DNA of 64,000 nt from JACVRW01 sp963764665 (GCA_963764665.1 CAVXTL010000009.1:17650-81649), one strand, 5' to 3'; shown: positions 46,225-55,480, counted from the stretch's first letter. The notes: generated by a model from the sequence alone, not told the origin. A program made the numbers and translations.

Positions 46225-47841
46225 GTGCGTTGGCTGACCGCTCCGCTGGTACTCCTCGTGCTGGCGATCATCGTCCCCGCATCGGCCTTCGGTCACGCCG
46301 AGCGCTGGTCGTACTTCCCGAACCACAAGGTCGGGAAGGTGCCGAAGTACAAGAAGTCCGGTCCGTCGCTGGTGGTCTGCAAGCCGGACTCGCGAAAGCT
46401 GATCCGCCAGATCTCCACGAGCTCGAAGAAGTCGAAGGCGGCGCGCCGCAAGAGCCTCGCGCTGCTGCCGCGATGCAAGTACCGCCACATCCAGGCTGCG
46501 GTGAACGCCGCGAAGAACGGCACCCGGATCCTGATCCTCCCCGGCACCTACAAGGAGGAGCCGAGCCGCGCCGTGGCCAACGACGACGGCGACTGCACGG
46601 GCGACGAGTACCAGGCCGAGGAGCCCGCCACCAAGAGCTACAAGTTCCAGCGCGACTGCCCGAACTCCCAGAACCTGATCGCGATCACGGGTGACGACGA
46701 CGACCCGGACCGGCGCTGCGACGACAAGTGCAACCTCCAGATCGAGGGCACCGGCGCGCGGCCGAGCGACGTGAAGGTGGTCGGCGGCGGTTACGGGCTG
46801 CGGCCGGGCGCGAAGCTGAACGTGTTCAGGGCCGACCGCGCGGACGGCATCTACTTCCGCAACTTCCTGGTCCAGTACTCCGACTTCAACAACATCTACG
46901 TGCTCGAGACGAACGGCTTCCGCGTGGAGGACGTGATCTCGCGCTGGAGCCGCGAGTACGGAGTGCTCAGCTTCACCTCGGACAACGGGCTCTACAACCG
47001 CGTGAAGGCCTACGGCGCGGGCGACTCCGGGATCTACCCCGGCTCCGGGCCGGAGGGGCACTGCAAGCGCTACGGCATCGAGGTGAGCCACTCGGAGTCG
47101 TTCGGCAACACCATCGGCTGGTCGGGCACGGCGGGCAACGGCGTCTACACCCACGACTCGAAGTTCCACCACAACTCCGCCGGCATCACCATGGACTCGT
47201 TCGCGAGCGGCCATCCCGGCATGCCTCAGGACTGCTCCAAGTGGGAGCGCAACAGGATCTACTCGAACAACGCCGATCTCTTCAACTCGAAGCGCGACGC
47301 CTACTGCCAGAACACACCGAACGAGGAGCGCGACCCGCGCAAGGTCTGCCCGACGTTCCAGGTGCCGGTCGGCACGGGGATCCTCACCGGCGGCGGCAAC
47401 GGCAACATCTTCAAGAAGAACTGGATCTACGACAACTGGCGCCGCGGCACGATGCTCTTCTGGGTCCCGGCGGAGATCCGTGGCACCGACCCGACGGGCC
47501 AGTCGGCCAAGCCGAGCACCTACGACACCTCCCACGAGAACAAGTACGTGGGCAACCGGATGGGCATCCGGCCGGATGGCCGCCGCGCGCCGAACGGGGT
47601 GGACTTCTGGTGGGACGAGGGCGGGCACGGGAACTGCTGGTCGAAGAACAAGGGCATCCGCTCGGGCGGCGCCTTCACGAGCGACCCGCTGAAGCTGTTC
47701 CCCTGTCCCGGCGGCAGCCCCGACCGGACCGGTAGCTCGGCGAAGTTCGCGGAGCTGATCCCCTGCTCCACGTGGGATCCGCAGACCAACCCGGATCCCG
47801 TGGGCTGCAACTGGTTCACGCGGCCCTCCAAGCCGCGGTAG
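46225..47841 (+). CDS. Secreted right-handed parallel beta-helix protein
   Basis: Protein of 538 aa with a signal peptide (about 1-25, MRWLTAPLVLLVLAIIVPAS). After a Lys/Ser-rich segment it shows the IQAAVNAAKNGTRILILPGT opening of pectate-lyase-like beta-helices. Repeated N/G/F/I rungs follow (IYFRNFLVQYSD, IYVLETNGFRVEDV, YGIEVSHSESFGN). At least a dozen cysteines suggest disulfides. No catalytic set is obvious. It may be a polysaccharide-active or surface protein. GTG 46225 gives the clean signal peptide. Confidence 0.78.
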   Translation: MRWLTAPLVLLVLAIIVPASAFGHAERWSYFPNHKVGKVPKYKKSGPSLVVCKPDSRKLIRQISTSSKKSKAARRKSLALLPRCKYRHIQAAVNAAKNGTRILILPGTYKEEPSRAVANDDGDCTGDEYQAEEPATKSYKFQRDCPNSQNLIAITGDDDDPDRRCDDKCNLQIEGTGARPSDVKVVGGGYGLRPGAKLNVFRADRADGIYFRNFLVQYSDFNNIYVLETNGFRVEDVISRWSREYGVLSFTSDNGLYNRVKAYGAGDSGIYPGSGPEGHCKRYGIEVSHSESFGNTIGWSGTAGNGVYTHDSKFHHNSAGITMDSFASGHPGMPQDCSKWERNRIYSNNADLFNSKRDAYCQNTPNEERDPRKVCPTFQVPVGTGILTGGGNGNIFKKNWIYDNWRRGTMLFWVPAEIRGTDPTGQSAKPSTYDTSHENKYVGNRMGIRPDGRRAPNGVDFWWDEGGHGNCWSKNKGIRSGGAFTSDPLKLFPCPGGSPDRTGSSAKFAELIPCSTWDPQTNPDPVGCNWFTRPSKPR

Positions 47842-48311
47842 TGCGGCCCGTAGCGCCGCTGCTCGCCGCCGCGATCGTGGCCGCGGCGCTGACGTCGGCG
47901 TGCGGGGGCGGGGACGACCTCGAGGGCGGCGACCTGGCGTGGGTGCGCGATCCGAAGGTCTTCCGGGAGCCCGACCTGCCGCGCGACCGGGTGCTGGTGG
48001 GCACCGTCAGGAACGACTCGCTTCGCCGCATGAAGGTGGTGGCCGCGGACGTACGCGCCGTGGATGCGGACGGGAAGGCGCTGCGTGGCAACGCCACCTT
48101 CGTCAAGGGCTACATCCACGCGCTCTACCCGCCCACCCGGCCGCCGCCGGGCGGGTTGCCGGAGTCCGAGCTCGAGCGCCTCGGCAAGGAAGTGCGCCTC
48201 GATCCCGGCGGCACCGCGCCGCTCAGCATCGCCTGGCGAGTGCCCCGCGGCGCCGAGGGGCCGGTGCGGATCGACTACGGCGCCGGCTTCCTGCCCATCC
48301 CAGGGCGCTGA
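47841..48311 (+). CDS. Small lipoprotein, unknown
   Basis: Protein of 156 aa with a lipoprotein signal (LLAAAIVAAALTSAC, lipobox LTSAC at about residue 22). A beta-rich domain follows: RDRVLVGTVRNDSLRRMKVV, then VRAVDADGKALRG, a layout like FxLYD/DUF-type periplasmic domains. GTG 47841 shares its G with the stop of the beta-helix gene, so both are co-translated and probably act together outside the cell. Confidence 0.7.
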   Translation: MRPVAPLLAAAIVAAALTSACGGGDDLEGGDLAWVRDPKVFREPDLPRDRVLVGTVRNDSLRRMKVVAADVRAVDADGKALRGNATFVKGYIHALYPPTRPPPGGLPESELERLGKEVRLDPGGTAPLSIAWRVPRGAEGPVRIDYGAGFLPIPGR

Positions 48312-48353
48312 GCCCGGTCAGGCCGTCCACCGGCCTGACACAATCGTCGGGCG

Positions 48354-49346
48354 ATGCCCCAGCTTGCCCGTGCACCCTTCCGAGAGCGCGTCGAGCGCCT
48401 CGAGGAGGCGCACCGCTCGCCGCTCGCCACACCGTCCTATCCCGCCCGCCGGGCGAGGCCCGAGCCCGACTCGGAGCACCGCACGCCATTCCAGCGCGAC
48501 CGCGACCGGATCGTCCACTCCAAGGCCTTCCGGCGCCTCAAGCACAAGACCCAGGTCTTCATCGCGCCGGAGGGCGATCACTACCGCACCCGCCTCACGC
48601 ACACGCTCGAGGCATGCGGCATCGCCCGCAACGTGGCGCGCGCTCTCGGGCTGAACGAGGACCTCACCGAGGCGATCGGCCTGGGGCACGACCTCGGTCA
48701 CCCGCCGTTCGGCCACATCGGCGAGGAGGTGCTGGACGCCTGCGTCCGGGAGCGGTGGGGGAGGGCCTTCAGGCACAACGAGCATTCACTCCGTGTGGTG
48801 GAGCGGATCGAGGCGCTGAACCTCACGGAGCAGGTGCGCGAGGGCATCCTGCGTCACACGGGGCCCGAGCCGCCCGAGACCATGGAGGGCCGGATCGTCC
48901 GGCTGGTGGACCGCATCGCCTACATCAACCACGACATCGACGACGCGATCCGCGGCGGGATCCTGCGCTTCGAGAGCCTGCCGCCCGCCGAGATCGAGCT
49001 GCTCGGGAGCACCGGCTCGGCGCGCATCGAGACGCTCGTGCGCGACCTGCTCGAGCGCTCCGAGGAAGCCGGCGACATCGTTCAGAGCGCCGAGGTGGGC
49101 GGGGCCATGCTGCGCCTGCGCGAGTTCATGTTCGAGAGCGTTTACCTCGCCTCCGACGCCCAGCACGAGAAGCCGCGCATCGAGCGGATGCTGCGGGCGC
49201 TGTTCGAGCATTTCGCCGAGGAGCCGCCGCCCGCGCTCACGCCGGACGCCTCCGACGAGCAGCGAGTGATCGACTGGCTGGCCGGCATGACCGACCGCTT
49301 CGCCGTGCGGACGTTCGCGGACCTCTCCGTGCCGCAGGGCTTCTGA
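48354..49346 (+). CDS. dgt: dGTP triphosphohydrolase-like HD protein
   Basis: HD-domain phosphohydrolase of 330 aa with the Dgt signature at the start (DSEHRTPFQRDRDRIVHSKA, FRRLKHKTQVF) and the metal-binding H...HD...D (RTRLTHTLEA, IGLGHDLGHPPFGHIGE, RIAYINHDIDDAI). It lowers or balances dNTP pools. dgt-dnaG is a conserved pair in actinobacteria; dnaG starts 2 nt downstream. Confidence 0.92.
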   Translation: MPQLARAPFRERVERLEEAHRSPLATPSYPARRARPEPDSEHRTPFQRDRDRIVHSKAFRRLKHKTQVFIAPEGDHYRTRLTHTLEACGIARNVARALGLNEDLTEAIGLGHDLGHPPFGHIGEEVLDACVRERWGRAFRHNEHSLRVVERIEALNLTEQVREGILRHTGPEPPETMEGRIVRLVDRIAYINHDIDDAIRGGILRFESLPPAEIELLGSTGSARIETLVRDLLERSEEAGDIVQSAEVGGAMLRLREFMFESVYLASDAQHEKPRIERMLRALFEHFAEEPPPALTPDASDEQRVIDWLAGMTDRFAVRTFADLSVPQGF

Positions 49347-49348
49347 GC

Positions 49349-51103
49349 ATGGCGCTCTTCACCAAGGACTCGATCGACCGTGTCCGCGACGCGATCGACA
49401 TGGTCGAGCTGGTGGGGGCCAAGACCGACCTGCGCAGGGCGGGAACGCGCTGGCAGGGGCTGTGCCCGTTCCACGACGAGCGCACGCCGTCCTTCTCGGT
49501 CAATCCCGAGGAGAAGCTCTACTACTGCTTCGGCTGCCAGAAGGGCGGCGATGCGATCGGCTTCGTCCAGGAGGTCGAGGGGCTCGACTTCCCCGAGGCG
49601 GTCGAGACGCTGGCCGAGCGCTACAACGTCCGGGTAGAGCGCGAGGACGACGATCCGGAGGCCGACAGGAGAAGGAAGCAGCGGGAGCGCCTCCTGGCCC
49701 TCCTCGACCGCACGGCGCGCTACTACGCGTCGTTTCTCGAGAGCTCGGCGGAAGCCGCGAAGGCCCGGGCCTACCTGGCCGAGCGGGGGTTCTCGGAGGA
49801 GGTCCTGAAGCAGTTCCGGGTGGGCTACTCGCCGAGCGCGTGGGACAAGGTCCTGGTGGGGGCCCAGCGGGACGGCTACTCACCGCAGGAGCTGCTGGAT
49901 GCGGGCCTGGCCCAGCGCAACGACGCCGGCAACCTCTACGACCGCTTCCGGGGCAGGATCATGTTCCCGCTGGCCGACGCCCGCGGCCGGGTGCTCGGAT
50001 TCGGCGCCCGCGCGATGTCGGAGGGACGCGGGCCCAAGTACCTGAACAGCTCGGAGAGCAGGATCTACCGGAAGGGGCGCCAGCTCTTCGGCATCGACGT
50101 GGCGCGCGCCCACGCCACCAAGTCCGGTCGGATCGTGCTGGTGGAGGGTTACACCGACGTGCTGGCCATGCACCAGGCGGGGATCCGCGAAACGGTGGCC
50201 ATCATGGGCACCGCGCTCACGGAGGAGCAGGTCATCGAGCTGGCAAAGATGGCCAAGCGTGTAATACTCGCCCTCGACGCCGACCGGGCAGGGCAGGAGG
50301 CCATGCTGAGGGCGGCGAGACTTGCCAAGGACAGGGACTTGGAGCTGGCGGCCGTGGAGATGCCCGCGGGCGCCGATCCCGCTGAGCTGCTTGCACAGCG
50401 GGGGACGGACGCAATGAATGCGCTTCTGGAGCGTGCGAGAGGCATGATCGAGTTTCAGGTCCACCGGGTACTTGCCGATGCAGAGCTAGATACGCCAGCA
50501 GGCAGGGATCGCGCCCTGGATTCGGCAAGGCGCCTGATCGCAGACGTACCCGAGAGCTCTGCTGTACGACATGAATTGGTCCGCACCGTGGCCGACCGCC
50601 TAGACCTTCCAACCAACCTCGTAACGGCTGAGGTCCCGCGCTCCCGGGGCCGGGAGCGCCATGCGCCCGTGACGGCGCCGGCGCGCTCGCCGGGCGAGAT
50701 CGCGCTCGAGCCCGAGCGGCGGTTCCTGGCCACCTGCCTCGCCAGCGGCGAGGTGGGGCACAAGCAGCTCTCCGAGATGTCTCCGAACGTGTTCTCCTCG
50801 GAGCTCATGCGGCGCGCACGGGAGCATCTCGTGTCGAGCTTCCACGATCCGCTTGCTGGCCTCGAGGACGAGGAGCCCGCTCTCGGCCAGCTCGTCGCTG
50901 CCGTGGTGGCCCGAGCCGACGGCCTGGATCCCGCCTCCGAGCCCAATCTTCGACTTAGCTTCCTCCAGCTCGAGCAGCGGCGCATCGACCGTGAGCTGCG
51001 GCGGGCCTCCGAGGCCGCCGACCGCCCGCGTCAGGACGAGCTCTCGGTTGCGCGCCAGGACGTGAGGCGCGAGATGGACGCCGTGATGGGGCAGATGGCA
51101 TGA
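49349..51103 (+). CDS. dnaG: DNA primase
   Basis: Makes RNA primers at the fork. Protein of 584 aa: CHC2 zinc finger (CPFHDERTPSFSVNPEEK, YYCFGCQKGGD), RNA-polymerase core, TOPRIM domain (RIVLVEGYTDVLAMHQAG, LALDADRAGQEA) and a C-terminal helicase-binding region. Codons ending in A or T are very rare in most of the gene but make up about a third between roughly 50249 and 50632 (residues about 301-428). ATG 49349 follows dgt by 2 nt; the stop overlaps the sigma gene as ATGA. Confidence 0.96.
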   Translation: MALFTKDSIDRVRDAIDMVELVGAKTDLRRAGTRWQGLCPFHDERTPSFSVNPEEKLYYCFGCQKGGDAIGFVQEVEGLDFPEAVETLAERYNVRVEREDDDPEADRRRKQRERLLALLDRTARYYASFLESSAEAAKARAYLAERGFSEEVLKQFRVGYSPSAWDKVLVGAQRDGYSPQELLDAGLAQRNDAGNLYDRFRGRIMFPLADARGRVLGFGARAMSEGRGPKYLNSSESRIYRKGRQLFGIDVARAHATKSGRIVLVEGYTDVLAMHQAGIRETVAIMGTALTEEQVIELAKMAKRVILALDADRAGQEAMLRAARLAKDRDLELAAVEMPAGADPAELLAQRGTDAMNALLERARGMIEFQVHRVLADAELDTPAGRDRALDSARRLIADVPESSAVRHELVRTVADRLDLPTNLVTAEVPRSRGRERHAPVTAPARSPGEIALEPERRFLATCLASGEVGHKQLSEMSPNVFSSELMRRAREHLVSSFHDPLAGLEDEEPALGQLVAAVVARADGLDPASEPNLRLSFLQLEQRRIDRELRRASEAADRPRQDELSVARQDVRREMDAVMGQMA

Positions 51104-52071
51104 ACGACTCCGCGTTCGAATTGGTCGACGACGGCGATCCCAAGGAGCTCGACGGGGCGGCGGTGGAGACCGGCGACCTGTACGACGAGGGAGGCGTGGT
51201 CACCTCCGGGCTGCCGGTGGCTCCGCCCGAGCAGGGGTCCGAGGACGCCGTGCGCCTGTACCTGCGCTCGATCGGACGCGTGCCGCTGCTCACCCGCGAG
51301 GACGAGGTGCGGCTGGCCAAGCGCATCGAGATGAACGACATGTCGGCCAAGAACGCGCTGATCGAGGCGAACCTGCGACTCGTGGTGTCGATCGCCAAGC
51401 GCTACACCGGCCGGGGCCTGACGCTGCTCGACCTGATCCAGGAGGGCAACCTCGGCCTGATTCGCGCGGTCGAGAAGTTCGACTGGCGGCGCGGCTTCAA
51501 GTTCTCCACCTACGCCACCTGGTGGATCCGGCAGGCGATCACCCGGGCGCTGGCGGACCAGTCGCGCACGATCCGGATCCCGGTGCACATGGTCGAGCGG
51601 ATGAACCGGGTGGCGCGCGCCAAGCGCATGCTGCTCCAGCGCAACAACAAGGAGCCTTCCTTCGAGGAGATCGGCGACGTGGTCGACATGCCGGCCAAGA
51701 AGGTCGAGGAGATCCTGAAGCTCGGGCAGGAGCCCGTGTCGCTCGAGGCGCCGGTGGGCGGCGAGGAGGGCGACGCGTCGCTGGGAGACTTCATCGAGGA
51801 CTCGGCAGGCGACCGGCCGCTCGAGATCGTGGCGAACGAGATCCGCGACAAGGACCTGCAGCAGGTGCTCGAGGCCCTGCCCTGGCGCGAGCGCCGCGTG
51901 ATCGAGCTGCGCTACGGGCTCGGCGACGAGGGCCCGCTCACTCTCGAGGACATCGGCACCCAGGTGGGCGTCACGCGCGAGCGCGTGCGCCAGATCGAGT
52001 CGAAGACCCTGGCGATGCTCAAGAGCTCCGGCAGCGCCGAGCGCCTCGCCGGGACAGCCGACGAGGCCTGA
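51100..52071 (+). CDS. rpoD: Primary sigma-70 factor (RpoD/SigA)
   Basis: Protein of 323 aa with region 1.2 (DAVRLYLRSIGRVPLLTRED), region 2 (GLTLLDLIQEGNLGLIRAVE, FKFSTYATWWIRQAITRAL), region 3 and the region 4 HTH (LTLEDIGTQVGVTRERVRQI). There is no region 1.1 or large non-conserved insert, so it is short but complete in its core. Overlap with dnaG gives the dnaG-rpoD macromolecular-synthesis pair. The RWRRGF-type 2.4 helix is FDWRRGF here. Confidence 0.95.
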   Translation: MNDSAFELVDDGDPKELDGAAVETGDLYDEGGVVTSGLPVAPPEQGSEDAVRLYLRSIGRVPLLTREDEVRLAKRIEMNDMSAKNALIEANLRLVVSIAKRYTGRGLTLLDLIQEGNLGLIRAVEKFDWRRGFKFSTYATWWIRQAITRALADQSRTIRIPVHMVERMNRVARAKRMLLQRNNKEPSFEEIGDVVDMPAKKVEEILKLGQEPVSLEAPVGGEEGDASLGDFIEDSAGDRPLEIVANEIRDKDLQQVLEALPWRERRVIELRYGLGDEGPLTLEDIGTQVGVTRERVRQIESKTLAMLKSSGSAERLAGTADEA

Positions 52072-52080
52072 CCCCGCCGC

Positions 52081-52086
52081 TATCCT
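52081..52086 (+). promoter_or_regulatory. -10 element of tRNA-Asn
   Basis: TATCCT, 11 nt before the mature tRNA 5' end. Confidence 0.5.
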
Positions 52087-52097
52087 CGCAGTGCCGT

Positions 52098-52168
52098 TCC
52101 CCGGTGATGTAACGGCAACATGACTGACTGTTAATCAGTTCTTGGTGGTTCGAATCCACCCCGGGGAG
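52098..52168 (+). tRNA. tRNA-Asn (GTT)
   Basis: Cloverleaf by eye: acceptor TCCCCGG/CCGGGGA with discriminator G, D-arm ATGT/ACAT, anticodon arm ACTGA-CTGTTAA-TCAGT (anticodon GTT), T-arm GGTGG-TTCGAAT-CCACC. CCA is not encoded. Confidence 0.93.
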
Positions 52169-52175
52169 CCTTGCA

Positions 52176-52191
52176 CGACGGTTTTCCGTCG
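52176..52191 (+). terminator. Hairpin after tRNA-Asn
   Basis: CGACGG-TTTT-CCGTCG, 8 nt after the tRNA. There is no U tract, so terminator activity is uncertain. Confidence 0.4.
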
Positions 52192-52319
52192 AATGATGCT
52201 GTTACTCTGAGCAATAGGCCGCCCTAGCAACTCGGCGGGCATCTACCGGCTCAGGCACTCGGTCGGGTTCAAGCGTTGGCTCCACGAGCCATCGCTCAAC
52301 GAGTGTGAGGACGTGAGCC

Positions 52320-53210
52320 GTGATCCGATCAGTCCCACGCCCAGCAGTGCCCGCCGGCCGGGCCATGTCCCATACGGACGCGGCCTCCGTCGTCATCAGC
52401 AGCGTGGCAGCGGTCGTCCTCATCGCCGTCGCCGATCCAGGGGATGCGCTCTGCTATCTGCTCGCGTTCCCGATCTGGATCGTGTCGAAGGACCTGGGCG
52501 CGGTGGCGGGTACGGCCGTCGCGACGGTCGCTTTCCTGCTCCTCCTCCTCGTCGGATCGAGTCAACCGGCCGGCTTCGGTCCGCTGGGCTACCTCGCCGT
52601 CGCAGCCGTGTTCCTCGGGGCGGTGGCGGCAGGCTCGCTCGTGGTTCGTCCGACCGTCAGCGCCGGGACGAAGCGAGCGTCACAGCTGGTGCGAGTGCTC
52701 ACCTCGCAGCCCAAGGTCATGCGCCGGCCAGAGGCCCTGAGCCGCCGGGAGCTGGAGGTGCTGGAGGCGATAGCCACCGGTGCTCAGAACGCCGAGATCG
52801 CCGAGCGTTTCGTCATCTCCGAGAACACGGTGAAGTCCCACGTGAGCCGGATCCTCAAGAAGCTGCCGGCGGCCAACCGCACCGAGGCGGCGTCCCGCTA
52901 TATCGAGATGTACGGGCCGCCCCCTTCGCCGAACGGCGACACGCCCGCGCCCGACGAGGTGCCTGAGGAGGACCGGATCGCCGCGGCCAGCGCGGTGACC
53001 GCGACGGTCGAGGCAGTGAAGCCGAACGGCGAGGCCGTTTTGAGGTTGCAGGACGGTCGCGACCTGGAGGTTCCCGTGATCGACCAGATCCGTGACCGCG
53101 TGGAGGTGGGAGCAGCCATCATCGCCTACTTCGATCAGCGCGAGCGCGTGGTCGGCTGGTATCTGCCCGACGAGGAGCTCGGCGTGGATCTCAGGCAGTG
53201 GGCGCCCTAG
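52320..53210 (+). CDS. Membrane-anchored LuxR-type regulator with extra C-terminal domain
   Basis: Protein of 296 aa from GTG 52320. Three hydrophobic helices (about 22-38, 44-75, 85-110) are followed by a LuxR/GerE HTH (residues about 140-200: LSRRELEVLEAIATGAQNAE, ISENTVKSHVSRILKKL). A further domain of about 70 residues (AVLRLQDGRDLEVPVIDQIR, IIAYFDQRERVVGWYLP) looks like a small beta barrel. Membrane-bound LuxR proteins without a receiver domain are uncommon, and the C-terminal domain is not recognised. It stands alone after tRNA-Asn. Confidence 0.75.
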   Translation: MIRSVPRPAVPAGRAMSHTDAASVVISSVAAVVLIAVADPGDALCYLLAFPIWIVSKDLGAVAGTAVATVAFLLLLLVGSSQPAGFGPLGYLAVAAVFLGAVAAGSLVVRPTVSAGTKRASQLVRVLTSQPKVMRRPEALSRRELEVLEAIATGAQNAEIAERFVISENTVKSHVSRILKKLPAANRTEAASRYIEMYGPPPSPNGDTPAPDEVPEEDRIAAASAVTATVEAVKPNGEAVLRLQDGRDLEVPVIDQIRDRVEVGAAIIAYFDQRERVVGWYLPDEELGVDLRQWAP

Positions 53211-53213
53211 ACG

Positions 53214-54419
53214 TCACGCGGCGAGAGCCTCGACCGCCTCGGCGGCGTTGGCCCCGCCGGGATGCTCCTCCGCCCACGCCTTGAGCGCCCCGGCGCGCCG
53301 CGCGTAGGTGGGCTCGGCCAGCAGGCGCCGCACCGCCAGGCGCACCCCGCGGGCGTTCTGAAAGCGCCGGGGCAGTGACACGCCGAGCCCCGACCAGCGG
53401 ATGCGGGCGGCATTCTCGGCCTGGTCGCCGGCATATGGGCACGCAACCACCGGCACGCCGCACGCCAGCGCCCTGGCCACCGTGCCGTGCCCGGCGTGAC
53501 AGACCACGGCAGCGCAGCGGGGCATCGTGCGGGCGTAGGAGACCCACTCGACCAGGCGTGCGTTCGGCGGCTCGGGAAGCGGGTAGCCGGGCGGGCGCCG
53601 GTTCCAGGTGGCCAGCACCCGCACCGGCTCCCCGGCCAGCCCCTCGAGGGCCGCGCGCAGCAGCTCGTGCTCTGGGTCCTGCGCGGTGCTCGGCGCCACC
53701 AGCACCAGTGGGTCGTCCCCGGGGGGCAGCTCCACCTCGCCGAACGGCTGCTCCCACAGCAGCGGGCCTGTCACGCGCACGCCGGCGGGAGCGTCCGGGC
53801 GCGGATACTCGAGCTGGGGGAAGGTCGCCACCAGCGCCAGGTCGCGCGAGATCCCGCCGTGCGCGCGCTCGAGCGGCGCCAGCCCCACGCGCTCGCGCGC
53901 GCCGTTCAGCTCGCGTCGGCCGCGCTCCTCGCCGGCCGAGAGCAGCGGGCGCAGCGTGCCCCACAGCCGGGCGCCCACGCGCGTGCGCGGGGGCACGGCC
54001 CCTACCGAGTAGGGGGGCAGCCCCGGCCGGCCCACCGGATACACGTGGGGCACGAGGGTTGCCCAGGGGCGCTCCTCGGCCTGCGCCGCCAGCGACGCCG
54101 CCACGGTGAGGATGTCCGCCACCACGGCGTGCGGGTCTACCTCGCGAACGAGGGCGCGGGTGGGCTCGCAGGCGCGCACCGCGGCCTGGTAGATCCCGAG
54201 CGGCTCGCGGCCCTCCTCGAGCAGGTTGTACTCGGGCGCGGGCGCGAAGCGCATCCCCTCGCGCTCCACGTGCTCGCGCCAGCGCACCCAGGTCTCGAGC
54301 CAGACCTCGTGGCCGCGGGACACAAGCTCGCGCCCCAGGGCGATCGCCGGGAAGGCGTGCCCCGGATCCCCGAACGCGGCCAGGAGCAGCCGCCGGGGCG
54401 GCGCGGGAGCTTCGCTCAG
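53214..54419 (-). CDS. UGT/MGT-type glycosyltransferase (GT1)
   Basis: Protein of about 401 aa. The C-terminal nucleotide-sugar motif VCHAGHGTVARALACGVPVV with PYAGDQAENAARI is the GT1 donor-site signature. The N-terminal Rossmann start RRLLLAAFGDPGHAFPAIAL lies upstream of the first GTG (54323), so the real start must be earlier. The only candidate is a CTG at 54419 that overlaps the stop of the preceding oxidoreductase gene. The acceptor is unknown; GT1 enzymes glycosylate small hydrophobic molecules. Confidence 0.82.
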   Translation of the reverse strand: MSEAPAPPRRLLLAAFGDPGHAFPAIALGRELVSRGHEVWLETWVRWREHVEREGMRFAPAPEYNLLEEGREPLGIYQAAVRACEPTRALVREVDPHAVVADILTVAASLAAQAEERPWATLVPHVYPVGRPGLPPYSVGAVPPRTRVGARLWGTLRPLLSAGEERGRRELNGARERVGLAPLERAHGGISRDLALVATFPQLEYPRPDAPAGVRVTGPLLWEQPFGEVELPPGDDPLVLVAPSTAQDPEHELLRAALEGLAGEPVRVLATWNRRPPGYPLPEPPNARLVEWVSYARTMPRCAAVVCHAGHGTVARALACGVPVVACPYAGDQAENAARIRWSGLGVSLPRRFQNARGVRLAVRRLLAEPTYARRAGALKAWAEEHPGGANAAEAVEALAA

Positions 54420-55450
54420 AGCATCTCCGCGATGTCGCGGACCATCTGCTTGCGCCGCTCGGCGTCAGCCGCGATCGTCGACACGATCAGGGTGCCCACG
54501 CCCGCGTCGCGATAGACGGCGAGCCGGTCGCGCACCTTGTCGCGCGGGCCGACGATGGCCACCATGTCGATCAGCTCCGCGGGCAGCGCCGCGGCGGCAT
54601 CGTCCTTCTTGCCGTCCAGGTAGAGGTCCTGCACGGTCTGCGCTGCCTCCTCGAACCCGTAGCGGCGCACGAGCGCGTTGTAGAAGTTCTTCTCGCGCGA
54701 GCCCATCCCGCCGACGTACAGGGCGAGCAGGTGCCGAACGGAGTCGCGCGCGCGGTCGATGTCGTCGTCGATGCAAACGCTCACCGACGGAGCGATGTCG
54801 AAGGAGCCGTTCAGGTCCCGGCCCGCGCGTGCCGCGCCCTCCTGGAGCAGCTCCCGCGACTCGCCCACGTGCTCGGGAGAGAAGAAGATCGGGATCCAGC
54901 CGTCGGCGATCTCCCCGGTGAGCTGCATGTTCTTGGGCCCGATGGCGGCGATGTAGATGGGGATGTGTTCCTGGACCGGGCCGATCATCAGCTTGAGCGC
55001 CTTGCCCGGGCCGTCGGGGAGCGGGAGGGTGTACTGCTTGCCGTGGTACTCGAGCCGCTCGCGCGCCAGCGCCTTGCGCACGATGTCCACGTACTCGCGC
55101 GTGCGGTCGAGCTGGTGGGCGAACCGCTGACCGTGCCAGCCCTCGGCCACCTGGGGGCCGGACGACCCGATGCCGAGCAGCACACGCCCGCCGGACAGGT
55201 GGTCGAGCGTGGCCGCGGTCATCGCCGTCATCGCCGGTGAGCGGGCTGGCATCTGGAAGATCGCCGAGCCGAGCCTGATGCGCTCGGTCTGGCCGGCGAG
55301 CCACGCCAAGACCGTGGCGGCGTCCGAGCCGTAGGCCTCGGCGGCCCAGACGGAGTCGAAGCCCACGTCCTCTGCGGTCTTCACGAGACCCAGCTGCTCG
55401 TCGACGGTCAGGCCGAGGCCCCAGTAGCCCAGGTTCAGGCCCAATCGCAT
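54416..55450 (-). CDS. LLM-class F420-dependent oxidoreductase
   Basis: Luciferase-like TIM-barrel protein of 344 aa. The start MRLGLNLGYWGLGLTVDEQL, LAGQTERIRLGSAIFQMPAR, LDHLSGGRVLLGIGSSGPQV and the later PIYIAAIGPKNMQLTGEIAD are typical of F420-dependent members of actinobacteria. Substrate unknown. Its stop overlaps the likely CTG start of the glycosyltransferase, so the two form one unit. ATG 55450 is preceded by GGAGAG. Confidence 0.88.
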   Translation of the reverse strand: MRLGLNLGYWGLGLTVDEQLGLVKTAEDVGFDSVWAAEAYGSDAATVLAWLAGQTERIRLGSAIFQMPARSPAMTAMTAATLDHLSGGRVLLGIGSSGPQVAEGWHGQRFAHQLDRTREYVDIVRKALARERLEYHGKQYTLPLPDGPGKALKLMIGPVQEHIPIYIAAIGPKNMQLTGEIADGWIPIFFSPEHVGESRELLQEGAARAGRDLNGSFDIAPSVSVCIDDDIDRARDSVRHLLALYVGGMGSREKNFYNALVRRYGFEEAAQTVQDLYLDGKKDDAAAALPAELIDMVAIVGPRDKVRDRLAVYRDAGVGTLIVSTIAADAERRKQMVRDIAEML

Positions 55451-55480
55451 GCAACTCTCCTTTCGCCGCTGTGGATGTAC

